37,851 bases of DNA, from the NCBI GenBank assembly GCA_030651035.1, contig JAUSCK010000180.1:1-37851 (forward strand). Direction: 5' to 3'. The notes under the pieces are model-generated. The model was given only the letters and a program-made list of their open reading frames with translations, did not search any database and was not told the DNA's origin. The position numbers were made by a program, and so were the translations under genes. Numbering within the stretch: the stretch's first letter is position 1; every line of letters begins with the position of its first letter. The DNA is from Elusimicrobiota bacterium (GTDB lineage: Bacteria > Elusimicrobiota > Elusimicrobia > Elusimicrobiales > UBA9959). Below, piece after piece: positions 1-7,104 of the stretch.

Positions 1-18
1 ACTTTATTGGTAGTCTTC

Positions 19-32
19 ATACTATATAGTAT
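19..32. repeat. 14-bp perfect palindrome in AT-rich leader
   Basis: The sequence atactatatagtat equals its own reverse complement. It lies in an AT-rich stretch (1-110) unlike the GC-rich genes that follow, far upstream of the first gene. It could be an operator or a small cruciform site for something left of the window. Apart from this and a possible -10 box, I see nothing in 1-212. Confidence 0.4.
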
Positions 33-185
33 ACAAGCATATCAACAAAATGTCAAGTGTTTTTTTATTTATTTTAAAAATGCTGCGGATGAAATCAGCT
101 TAGAGTGTGGGAAATATTCCGAGATGGAGGTAATGCACCCCAAAAAGTTTCCGGCGCCTTTTATCCCATGCTCACCGGTTTTAAG

Positions 186-191
186 TATAAT
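186..191 (+). promoter_or_regulatory. possible -10 box of the DUF2914 gene
   Basis: A perfect TATAAT stands 33 bases before the ATG of the first gene. No good -35 hexamer is found 16-18 bases upstream, so this is a weak call. A strong ribosome site, aaggggagg (213-221), follows just ahead of the start codon. Confidence 0.3.
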
Positions 192-224
192 TAAAATGAA
201 TTCCGGATTATAAAGGGGAGGCTT

Positions 225-653
225 ATGAAAAAAAACTTGTTGATATCGGCGATCCTGGCGGCAACGGCCTGTGCGGCATACGCGCAGACCGCCCCGGAGG
301 AGCAGAAAGCGGCGCCGGCGATAAAAGTGGAAAAGATAGTGACTGCGGCTTCGGTGGAAAACCGGGAGCCGGTCGGGGAAACTTCTACTTTTGACAGCAC
401 CACCACCCAGGTATACACCTGGACCAAAATAACCTCGGAACAGGTTCCGGCGGCTATAAAGCATGTCTATTACCACAACGATAAACTGGTCCGGGAGATC
501 ACGCTCTCGGTTAATTCCAGCCCCTACCGGGTGTGGAGCGTAAAGAACGTCACCCCCGGCAACTGGAAAGTGGACGTTACCGACGAAGCCGGCACGGTGC
601 TGGCCTCCGCGACATTCACCGTAGGCGGGCCCGCCCCGGAAGCCGCCAAGTGA
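225..653 (+). CDS. secreted DUF2914 domain protein
   Basis: 142-residue exported protein of unknown function. Residues 1-20 form a Sec signal peptide (two Lys, hydrophobic core, cleavage after AYA). A short Ala/Glu/Lys-rich linker follows, and from about residue 50 to 138 there is a DUF2914-type domain. Its typical features are visible: REPVGET, the TWTKI strand, the HVYYHNDKLV segment, SPYRVWSVK, and the closing ASATFTV strand. DUF2914 is a small beta-rich extracytoplasmic domain with no assigned activity. The start is set by aaggggagg four bases before the ATG. The gene is monocistronic, ended by a strong hairpin, and convergent with the C11 protease. The family call is good; the role is unknown. 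Confidence 0.8.
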   Translation: MKKNLLISAILAATACAAYAQTAPEEQKAAPAIKVEKIVTAASVENREPVGETSTFDSTTTQVYTWTKITSEQVPAAIKHVYYHNDKLVREITLSVNSSPYRVWSVKNVTPGNWKVDVTDEAGTVLASATFTVGGPAPEAAK

Positions 654-695
654 GTTAAAGAATACCGCGGCGCCGCCCGCGACATTCTCGGATGT

Positions 696-737
696 AAAAA
701 CAGGGGGCAGCGATGCTGCTCCCTGTTTTTATTTTTC
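696..737. terminator. bidirectional Rho-independent terminator
   Basis: A 16-bp stem (696-711 with 715-730, one G-T wobble) closes a three-base loop. A-tracts lie on one side and T-tracts on the other, so it can end both the plus-strand DUF2914 transcript and minus-strand transcription from the C11 gene. Its right arm overlaps the end of the HTH remnant at 729-830. Confidence 0.85.
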
Positions 738-830
738 CAGGAAAAACACTTCCTCCATTTTTTTACCGAAGTAGGCGGCGATCTTCAGCGCCAGCGCCAG
801 GGCCGGCGCGGAGCTGTTGAGGTCTTTGTG
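729..830 (-). pseudogene. C-terminal scrap of an XRE-type HTH regulator
   Basis: The minus strand has an open stretch of 33 codons that ends in TAA (729-731). It reads ...SAPALALALKIAAYFGKK followed by MEEVFFLEK. That resembles the last helix and tail of small Cro/C1-type (XRE) regulators, whose ends commonly read PSLxLAxKIAxxFxxxIEEVF. An in-frame TGA lies directly upstream (831-833) and no start codon or N-terminal half is present. I read it as the leftover 3' end of a deleted regulator gene. The call rests on motif resemblance in a short peptide. Confidence 0.45.
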
Positions 831-860
831 TCACCGGAATTCACGGGAAGGGGCTATTTC

Positions 861-2198
861 TTAACGGCGGTACCAGTGGACGAACTCGTTCCACCTCGTG
901 GCCCTGGCCCAGGCCAGTTCGCTGTAGCCTTCCCCGTATGAATACATACCCGGCAGGTACACGGCCAGGCCGCGCGCCTGCGAATAATCTATCCCGGGTA
1001 TCTCTATAGGGTCGTCCACGAGGTCATCCATATACGAGCCGGGCGGCTCGTTATTATAGCGGCTGTGCAGCACCAGGTCTCTGTCTATAAATCCGATCAG
1101 CGCGGCGCCGGCCGCCCCGACTCCGGGGTCTTTTGTTTTTTCACCGACAAGCCGCACGAACCAGGACAGGTCCTTGTTATCGTTCAGCGCGAAGTTGCCG
1201 GCGAAAGCGCGCGAATCCTGCGCTTCTTTTTTAAGCCCGGCGGCCATCACGGCGCCGACCCAGGCGTCTATCTTCCGCGGCAGGCCGGAGAGCGCCGCGG
1301 CTTTCAGCACGCTCTGGGTAGCGCCCTTGTTCCTGGCTTTATATTGGTCGACAAAGGAGTCCACGGCCTGCCGGGCCAGGTCCGCCGGCGGCACTTCAGG
1401 CCTGGCCGCGAGCGGGGCCAGGAAGGCGGCATAGTCGTAGCCGTCACCGGGCTCGGTCTCCTCCGAACCCACAATATAATCAGCGTAATCTTTAATTTCA
1501 AATCCGACTTCGGCCATCTGCATCAGGCAGGCGTCGGTGGCAAAAACGTCCACCTTGCCGATCTCACTCAGGGCCTGGCCCAGCTGGGGCGTGGTCAGGT
1601 GGTTGCCGGTCTCCGAGTCAAAGGAGATACCCCTGCCGGCTTTAGTCCGCGCGCCTTTTTCCCAGCCCGAGCCGTGGTTCCACACTATCAGCATATATTT
1701 GCGGGCCGGGTATTTTTCTTTAGCCCATTGCCCGAAGGCGGCCAGGGCCTTGTAGTCCCCCATGTCCACTTTGCCGAGATCTTCCACCGTTTCGGAGGTC
1801 ACTTTCGCGTCGTCTGAATCCTTCCGTATAAGATATCGGCGCGTGCCGGTCCAATCGCCGTCGGAAAAGGCATACCCGGCCATCCTGCCCGCCTCCACCA
1901 CTATATTGAGTTTGTCGGTGGACCCGACCGCTTCCATCTCATTGATGTCATTAAGCCCCTGCTGCTCCAGGTTGTTCTTGCTGTTCATAAAAACCATTAT
2001 GGTCCATTCTTTGATGGAGGGCCCGCCCCGGCCTGGATCCGCGGCTTGCTGCGGCGCGGGCGGTAAAAAATCCGAGAGCCGCCCGCTGTCAGGCAGGGCG
2101 GTGGAGAAATCCTCGGGCGTTCCGGCAAAACAGTGGACGACGGGAAGCGCAAGGAAGGACAATAAAAGGACTGACCTGCAGGATGAAGGTTTTATCAT
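861..2198 (-). CDS. secreted clostripain-family (C11) cysteine peptidase, paralogue 1
   Basis: 445-residue exported peptidase of MEROPS family C11, cleaving after basic residues in characterised members. An N-terminal hydrophobic segment (about residues 8-25) is a signal peptide. The C11 fold starts at EWTIMVFMNSKNNLE (about 64). The catalytic dyad is visible: His175 in WNHGSGW and Cys224 in TDACLMQMAE. The following EETEPGDGYDY loop and the C-terminal ELAWARATRWNEFVHWY segment are shared with the paralogues ending at 17639 and 19063. The start is uncertain: an AGGAG lies about 15 bases upstream, further than usual. It sits downstream of the FkbM gene on the same strand with a 100-base gap, so may be co-transcribed. 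Confidence 0.85.
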   Translation of the reverse strand: MIKPSSCRSVLLLSFLALPVVHCFAGTPEDFSTALPDSGRLSDFLPPAPQQAADPGRGGPSIKEWTIMVFMNSKNNLEQQGLNDINEMEAVGSTDKLNIVVEAGRMAGYAFSDGDWTGTRRYLIRKDSDDAKVTSETVEDLGKVDMGDYKALAAFGQWAKEKYPARKYMLIVWNHGSGWEKGARTKAGRGISFDSETGNHLTTPQLGQALSEIGKVDVFATDACLMQMAEVGFEIKDYADYIVGSEETEPGDGYDYAAFLAPLAARPEVPPADLARQAVDSFVDQYKARNKGATQSVLKAAALSGLPRKIDAWVGAVMAAGLKKEAQDSRAFAGNFALNDNKDLSWFVRLVGEKTKDPGVGAAGAALIGFIDRDLVLHSRYNNEPPGSYMDDLVDDPIEIPGIDYSQARGLAVYLPGMYSYGEGYSELAWARATRWNEFVHWYRR

Positions 2199-2298
2199 TC
2201 AGATACAGTTTAACTCCTGCAAAAGTATTATTAAAGGGCAAAAGACCCAGGCGACCGCGGCCAAAAGGGAATACGGCCGCTTTAAGGCTCCTGCGGCC

Positions 2299-3381
2299 CT
2301 AAATTACCGCGTACAGGACCAGCTCGCACGAGACCGGCTGATGCTGGCGCAGGTAAAACCGGTACTCCGGCACCAGCGACCTGATGAACAAGGGGATCTC
2401 GAACAGGTCGCCGGGCTTGTGATATAGACAGACGGCGAGCTTGGGACGGTTCCGCTTTATCGTCCCGGCCGCCCCGGTCAACGCTTCCAGCTCGGCGCCT
2501 TCCACGTCCAGCTTTATAAACGTAGCTTCGGGAGCCGCATTATCTATGGCGTCGACTTCGACGGCGGTGTTCCCGGTTTCGGAGATCGCCGAAATGGACG
2601 GCCCTTCCGAAGCATAAAAGCGCAGTGTATCCGTCTTGCGCCATAGCCCCTTGGTGATCAGGCGCACGTCGCGCCACCGCTGCCTGCCGGCCAGCCCGCG
2701 CAGCTTGGCCGCGTTGGCCGCATCGGGCTCGAAAGCATAGCACCGGGAATACTTGTTCTTTGTTTTTCGCATGAACGCGAGCATAGTATCCCCGGAATAC
2801 GCGCCGCCGTCCACGAACACTTCGCGGTCCGAAAGGGAGATTATTCCTTCCGGGAAATACTGGTCCTTGCGCCAGACATCGGACAGGAGCCCCTCGTCTC
2901 CGCCCAGTTTGGAATTCACGAACGCGGCGTAGGTTTTTTGGGATAGTTCATCGCAAAACATTTCGTAAACCATGCCGAACCGCTCTTTATGCAGTTCCAC
3001 GTAAGCGCGGTCGATCTTATAATTCAGCAATGCGCCGACCGCGTCGAAGAAATACACCCCCGCTGCCTGGCTAAGGTCTTTTTTTTCGAGCTTCTTCCTG
3101 GCCAGCCTGGAATCGGCAAAACCTATGACGATGTTAAATTTCTCGTACCTCCGCTTTATCTCATCAAAGCTGACCGCTCCGGACGAGGACGTGAATCCGT
3201 CGTCCACAAAACTCGCCGATACGTTCAGGCCAAGACGCGCCAGGTATGCCCGCAGATAAGGAGCATACCAGCCGGCCCCGTAGAGCACCAGCGGCAGCCG
3301 GGCGGAAGCCTTAAGGGTTTCAATATCGGCCCCGGCCCTCCCGGGCGCGTCGACAATTTTGTCTAAAAACATATCCCTCAT
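2299..3381 (-). CDS. FkbM-family SAM-dependent methyltransferase
   Basis: 360-residue cytoplasmic protein. Residues about 28-110 resemble a Rossmann-like nucleotide-sugar module (LVLYGAGWYAPYLRAYL). The C-terminal half is an FkbM/Methyltransf_21 domain: EVFVDGGAYSGDTMLAF is the SAM-binding motif I, CYAFEPDAANAAKL supplies the acidic ribose-binding residue, and FIKLDVEGAELEAL is the family signature. Such enzymes usually O-methylate sugars or secondary metabolites, so a role in surface glycan decoration is plausible but not shown. The start has GAGG close upstream and is nine bases after the stop of a small ORF (3391-3519). A 6-bp GC hairpin (2275-2280/2293-2298) follows the stop codon but has only a weak T-tract. 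Confidence 0.85.
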   Translation of the reverse strand: MRDMFLDKIVDAPGRAGADIETLKASARLPLVLYGAGWYAPYLRAYLARLGLNVSASFVDDGFTSSSGAVSFDEIKRRYEKFNIVIGFADSRLARKKLEKKDLSQAAGVYFFDAVGALLNYKIDRAYVELHKERFGMVYEMFCDELSQKTYAAFVNSKLGGDEGLLSDVWRKDQYFPEGIISLSDREVFVDGGAYSGDTMLAFMRKTKNKYSRCYAFEPDAANAAKLRGLAGRQRWRDVRLITKGLWRKTDTLRFYASEGPSISAISETGNTAVEVDAIDNAAPEATFIKLDVEGAELEALTGAAGTIKRNRPKLAVCLYHKPGDLFEIPLFIRSLVPEYRFYLRQHQPVSCELVLYAVI

Positions 3382-3390
3382 CCTATCCGG

Positions 3391-3519
3391 CTACAAAGAC
3401 TTTTGCCAGTCTCTTCCCGGGTTTTTTTTACCGAGCTTTAATATTCCGGCGATATCGGGTATCTTACCCGCGGTCCGGGCCCTCTCGAACTGCCTGAGGT
3501 TATATTTCTTTTCAGCCAT
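3391..3519 (-). CDS. possible 42-residue small protein upstream of the FkbM gene
   Basis: The minus strand encodes a 42-residue basic peptide beginning MAEKKYNLRQFERARTAGKI and ending RDWQKSL. Codon use looks like that of the neighbours. AAGGG lies just before the ATG, and the TAG stop is nine bases before the FkbM start, which fits an operon. An overlapping frame (3438-3563, starting MAFVLGWVEF) has a better Shine-Dalgarno, aaggagggg (3567-3575), but a less protein-like composition. One of the two may be a leader peptide. No family is recognised. Confidence 0.4.
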   Translation of the reverse strand: MAEKKYNLRQFERARTAGKIPDIAGILKLGKKNPGRDWQKSL

Positions 3520-3632
3520 ACCCTTATTAAACAAAATTCCACCCACCCCAAAACAAACGCCATCAGCCCCTCCTTATTTCCTAAAATAGCAGGAATGGTA
3601 TTTTTCGGTTTTGACGCAGCTGAGGTAATAAT

Positions 3633-5186
3633 ATGGGCAAGAAAAAAGTTCTTCTTATCATCAGGGACGGGTGGGGGATGGCCAAGGCCGACAAGTTCAA
3701 CGCCGTGGCCAACGCCAAGACGCCCAACATGGACCGCTACCTCAAAACCTATCCCAACACGGTCCTCGAACCCGCCGGCGAAGCCGTCGGGCTGCCCAAG
3801 GGCTACCAGGGCTCCTCCGAAGTGGGCCACCTCAACATGGGCGCCGGCCGCATAGTGATACAGGAACTCAAGCGCATCATGGACATGATAGAGGACGGAA
3901 CCTTCTTCGGCCGCCCCGCACTTAAAGCCGCACTCGACAACTGCGTAGCTAAAGGCAGCGCCCTCCACCTGATGGGCCTGGTCCAGGACGAAGGCGTGCA
4001 CGCCCACCAGGACCACATGTACGCCATCATGCGCCAGGCAAAGAAGATCGGCATAAAGAAAGTCTACATCCACTTCTTCGCCGACGGCCGCGACACGCCA
4101 CCGCGCAGCGCCCTCAGCTTCCTGAAAATGCTGGAAGAAGTGATCAAAGAGGTTGGCATCGCCTCGGTCGGGACCATAATGGGCCGCTACTATGCCATGG
4201 ACCGCGGCGAAAAATGGAAACTGACCGACCAGACCTATAACGCCATCACCAAGGCAGAAGGCGCCAGGTCCCCAAGCGCCGAAGCCGCCCTCAACGACGC
4301 CTACGCCTCGCTGAAGAACCCCAACGGCCTGCCCATAGTCGACGAATACATCCCCCCCACCATCGTCGGAGATTACCCCGGCATGAAAGACGGCGACTCC
4401 GTGATACATTTCAACTTCCGCCAGGACCGCGCCATACAGCTCACCAAAGACTTCGTGGAAGACACTTACCCCGGCAGCCGCTGGAAGAAAATGGACGTGG
4501 TCTACTGCGGCCTCACCCGCTACTACGACGAGTTTAAGTTCAGCGCCCTCCCCCCCATGGACGAGGGGGGCGGCATGGACAACCTGCTCGGCCAGATCAT
4601 CTCCGAGCGCGGCCTGAAACAGCTGCGCCTCGCCGAGACGCAGAAGTTCAAGCATGTCACCTCCTTCTTCAACGGCAAGCGCACAGAGGCCTACAAGAAC
4701 GAGGACCAGGTGGAAATTAAAGGCACCTGGGACCCCTCCGGCTTCGGCGAGCACCCGGAGATGAACGCCCCCGAGGTCCGCGCGCGCGCCCTCGCGGAAA
4801 TAGCCTCGGAAAAATACGATTTCATAGTCGTTAACTTCGCCAACTGCGACATGGTGGGCCACACCGGCATCTACGACGCCACGGTGAAGGCCGTTGAAGT
4901 GACCGACGCCAGCGTAGGCATGCTGGTGGACGAGGCCCTGAAGCACGCTTACACCGTGATGGTCACCTCCGACCACGGCAACGCCGAGGAGATGTGGAAC
5001 TACAAGCTGGACATGCCCATGACCTCCCACACCACCAATACCGTTGAATTCATCTATATCGCCAAGGACGCCCCGGGCGTGAAGCTGCGCCCGCACGGCA
5101 TCCTTTCGGATATAGCCCCGACGGTGCTGGAAGTGCTGGGCCTGGAGCAGCCTAAGGATATGACGTCGGAGTCGTTGATCTCTTAA
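3633..5186 (+). CDS. gpmI: 2,3-bisphosphoglycerate-independent phosphoglycerate mutase
   Basis: 517 residues, the usual length for GpmI. It interconverts 3- and 2-phosphoglycerate in glycolysis using two Mn ions and a phosphoserine intermediate. Visible family features are RDGWG (metal-binding Asp12), the nucleophile Ser62 in GSSEVGHLNMGAG, FADGRDTPP, NFRQDRAIQLT, FVVNFANCDMVGHTG-type metal ligands near residue 400, and TSDHGNAEEM close to the C-terminus. GAGG lies eight bases before the ATG. The stop codon abuts the ATG of the next gene, so the two are translationally coupled. The long minus-strand open frame opposite this gene is a high-GC shadow. Confidence 0.97.
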   Translation: MGKKKVLLIIRDGWGMAKADKFNAVANAKTPNMDRYLKTYPNTVLEPAGEAVGLPKGYQGSSEVGHLNMGAGRIVIQELKRIMDMIEDGTFFGRPALKAALDNCVAKGSALHLMGLVQDEGVHAHQDHMYAIMRQAKKIGIKKVYIHFFADGRDTPPRSALSFLKMLEEVIKEVGIASVGTIMGRYYAMDRGEKWKLTDQTYNAITKAEGARSPSAEAALNDAYASLKNPNGLPIVDEYIPPTIVGDYPGMKDGDSVIHFNFRQDRAIQLTKDFVEDTYPGSRWKKMDVVYCGLTRYYDEFKFSALPPMDEGGGMDNLLGQIISERGLKQLRLAETQKFKHVTSFFNGKRTEAYKNEDQVEIKGTWDPSGFGEHPEMNAPEVRARALAEIASEKYDFIVVNFANCDMVGHTGIYDATVKAVEVTDASVGMLVDEALKHAYTVMVTSDHGNAEEMWNYKLDMPMTSHTTNTVEFIYIAKDAPGVKLRPHGILSDIAPTVLEVLGLEQPKDMTSESLIS

Positions 5187-5423
5187 ATGTTCATAAAACT
5201 GAAAGTCCACCCCGACTCGCGGCGGGACAAGCTGGTAAAAAAGGCTCCCGACGCCTACGAGATCTGGACCAAGTCCCCGCCCTCGCGGGGCCTGGCCAAC
5301 GCCTCGGCCATACGCCAGCTCTCGCTGGCGCTGGGCATAGAAGCCAAAAAAATAATGCTGATAAAAGGCGCCGCCTCCACCGCCAAAATAGTAAAGATCA
5401 TCTGCCCGGAAATAAAGAAATAA
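5187..5423 (+). CDS. DUF167 (YggU-type) small protein
   Basis: 78-residue cytoplasmic protein of the DUF167/YggU family, an alpha/beta fold with no proven biochemical role. The N-terminal strand IKLKVHPDSRRDKLV, the central KSPPSRGLANASAIRQLS (the PxxGxAN signature) and the end KIMLIKGAASTAKIVKI match the family well. Its ATG directly follows the gpmI TAA, so translation probably depends on ribosomes finishing gpmI. The family is often found beside unrelated housekeeping genes, so the pairing says little about function. Confidence 0.85.
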   Translation: MFIKLKVHPDSRRDKLVKKAPDAYEIWTKSPPSRGLANASAIRQLSLALGIEAKKIMLIKGAASTAKIVKIICPEIKK

Positions 5424-5430
5424 TTTCACA

Positions 5431-5953
5431 GAAGGGACCGCGAGGGCAGGAATGAAAACGCGCCTCGCAAGGGGTGGCGTGGGTATGGGCCCGGCGGGCG
5501 CGCTATCGGCCACACCGTGGCCGCGCTCACCCCTCGGGCATGAACACTGAATTGTGTCGCTCCGCTCCACCCCGCTCTTACGTAAGCTCCGGCCTGCGGG
5601 AAGGCCCGCCGAACCCATACCCTCGCCGCCCTGAAAGCTCGTTGCTAACGGAGGGGGAGACCGCAGGGGCCAGGTTAGCAAAAGCCGCCGGAAGGCGAGG
5701 CTTGCGTAAGCGCCGAGCCTGAGGCAGGCAGGTGAGGCCCGGCAGTGCCGGGCCGCAAGGGCGGAGGCGGTTTTTTACGTAGCAAAACCGCCGAGCCGGG
5801 GCCGAGCAAAGCCGCTATGCGGCTTATGCGTGGCCGCGTACGGTGTACGCGACGCCGGTTTTGCGTTCTGGCCCCTGCGGTAGGCCCCCGAACTTTTCCC
5901 GAAGCGGTCAAAGTTCGGGGCAAGCCCCGACTTCGCATCTCGCGGTCCCCTTT
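5431..5953. other. highly structured 520-bp intergenic element (candidate large ncRNA or palindromic mobile element)
   Basis: No convincing gene lies between 5424 and 6010. The block is bounded by an 11-bp perfect inverted repeat (5434-5444 with 5939-5949). Inside are two nested domains. The left one pairs 5481-5489 with 5614-5622 (9 bp) and 5493-5499 with 5604-5610 (7 bp) around a hairpin at 5507-5523. The right one pairs 5660-5672 with 5869-5881 (13 bp) around perfect hairpins at 5736-5754, 5766-5792, 5809-5825 and 5835-5851. An 11-bp hairpin (5886-5896/5910-5920) follows, and a perfect 10-bp palindrome lies at 5577-5586. I do not recognise RNase P RNA, tmRNA or 6S RNA. Short frames inside it are low-complexity shadows. 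The strand of any RNA is unknown. Confidence 0.6.
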
Positions 5954-5998
5954 CCCATTATCTTTTTAAATATATAGATTTCCACGAGGGACTTACAG

Positions 5999-6004
5999 TA
6001 TAAT
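5999..6004 (+). promoter_or_regulatory. -10 box giving a leaderless start for the DsbA-like gene
   Basis: A perfect TATAAT is followed by six bases (ccttat) and then the ATG at 6011. This places the expected transcription start on the A of the ATG. No Shine-Dalgarno is present in between. No clear -35 hexamer is seen; the upstream AT-rich stretch 5956-5980 may substitute. Confidence 0.55.
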
Positions 6005-6010
6005 CCTTAT

Positions 6011-6649
6011 ATGATAGACCGGAATAACGCGCGGCTGCTGGCTTTGGCCGGCATTATGATCTTTGTCTCCACCATAGCCGTGCTGCTGGCCCGCCAGTTC
6101 AACATAGGCCCCGAGCGCCCCTCGCCGGACTTCCGCACCTTCGGGCCCCGGACCGCCCCCGTCCAGATCTACGAATACACCGACTTCGCCTGCCCCGCCT
6201 GCCGCCACGCCGCCGTCAAGGTGGACGAGATGATAAAAATTTTCGGGCCCGGCCTGCGCGTCAGCTTCAAGCATTACCCGCTGCTCAGGATCCACCCATG
6301 GTCGTTCCACGCCGCCGCCTACGCCGACTGCGCCGGCGAGCAGGGCAAATTCAAGGAATACGGCGACCTCCTGTTCGAGAACCAGGAAAAATGGGCCCAG
6401 ACCAAGGAGAAGCCGAAAGAATTTGAAGACTACGCCGCCCGGCTCAAGCTGGACTGGCCCAAAATGCTGGCCTGTTCGGATTCCCCGGAAACGATCAGGC
6501 GCCTGAAACTCGACATAGCCGAGGCCGACATGAAAGGCGTGAACGCCACGCCCACCTTCTTTATAAACGGCAAGCGCGCCGTGGGCGGCGGCCAGCTGGT
6601 GGACCAGGCCAGGAAATTTGAGAACATACTCAGGGCGGCCAAACCATGA
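6011..6649 (+). CDS. membrane-anchored DsbA-family thiol:disulfide protein
   Basis: 212 residues. A single membrane helix (about residues 8-27) anchors a thioredoxin-like domain outside the cytoplasm. The redox motif is Cys61-Pro-Ala-Cys64 in YEYTDFACPACRHAAV, and the cis-Pro loop is ATPTFFING near residue 180. Between them is the helical insertion typical of DsbA and of the Thioredoxin_4 family (related to BdbD). It would oxidise or isomerise disulfides in exported proteins; the secreted proteases nearby are possible clients, but that is inference. It starts without a ribosome site, six bases after TATAAT. Its stop overlaps the start of the MauE-like gene by four bases, so the pair is coupled. 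Confidence 0.85.
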   Translation: MIDRNNARLLALAGIMIFVSTIAVLLARQFNIGPERPSPDFRTFGPRTAPVQIYEYTDFACPACRHAAVKVDEMIKIFGPGLRVSFKHYPLLRIHPWSFHAAAYADCAGEQGKFKEYGDLLFENQEKWAQTKEKPKEFEDYAARLKLDWPKMLACSDSPETIRRLKLDIAEADMKGVNATPTFFINGKRAVGGGQLVDQARKFENILRAAKP

Positions 6650-7104
6650 ACGGCAAAATCCAGATAAAAGACCTGATCGGCCTGCTGGCGCGGCTGGCCG
6701 TGGGCGGCCTGTTCATTTACTCCGGCCTGATAAAAGCCCTCGCCCCGGCCGAGGAATTCGGCTACGCCATAGAGAGCTATAAGGTGCTGAACGCACAGCT
6801 CTCCCTCTGGGCGGCCTACGTTGCGCCCTGGGTGGAGCTTTACGCCGGGCTGCTGCTGGCGGCCGGGGTCTTCACCCGCCTTTCAGCCGTTTTCAGCGGG
6901 GCCCTGCTCCTGTTTTTTGAGGCGTTGCTGGGCCAGGCCTGGCTGCGCGGGCTGTCCATAACCTCCTGCGGCTGCTTCGGCAGCGGATACGGCAATTCCA
7001 TAACCCGCGAATTCACGCAGAACCTGGTTTTCCTGGCGCTGGCCTGGATGGCCGCCAGATACGGCGGCCATTGGTCCGCCGACAAGGCGGTAGAGACCCT
7101 ATGA
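6646..7104 (+). CDS. MauE/DoxX-like membrane protein
   Basis: 152-residue integral membrane protein with four predicted helices (about 10-30, 55-75, 80-98, 122-142). The LLARLAVGGLFIYSGLIKAL opening and the SCGCFGSG motif (Cys108, Cys110) are typical of the MauE branch of the DoxX-like superfamily. These proteins often pair with thioredoxin-fold partners, and the paired cysteines may relay electrons or disulfides across the membrane. The overlap with the upstream DsbA-like gene supports a redox partnership. It also overlaps the next gene by four bases (ATGA). Exact substrates are unknown. Confidence 0.8.
   Translation: MNGKIQIKDLIGLLARLAVGGLFIYSGLIKALAPAEEFGYAIESYKVLNAQLSLWAAYVAPWVELYAGLLLAAGVFTRLSAVFSGALLLFFEALLGQAWLRGLSITSCGCFGSGYGNSITREFTQNLVFLALAWMAARYGGHWSADKAVETL

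Noticed and set aside
3438-5681. A 747-codon open frame on the minus strand
   Set aside because: It lies opposite gpmI and a coupled DUF167 gene, both with clear motifs and a ribosome site. The peptide is Val/Gly/His-rich with no domain. High GC at third positions creates such shadow frames.
5431-5953. The structured block as RNase P RNA, tmRNA or 6S RNA
   Set aside because: I could not find the conserved cores of these RNAs, such as the tmRNA tRNA-like ends or the RNase P conserved regions, on either strand.
5745-5969. Small frames inside the structured block (also 5675-5938 on the other strand)
   Set aside because: Arg/Pro/Gly-rich, no ribosome site, and fully explained by palindromic GC-rich sequence.
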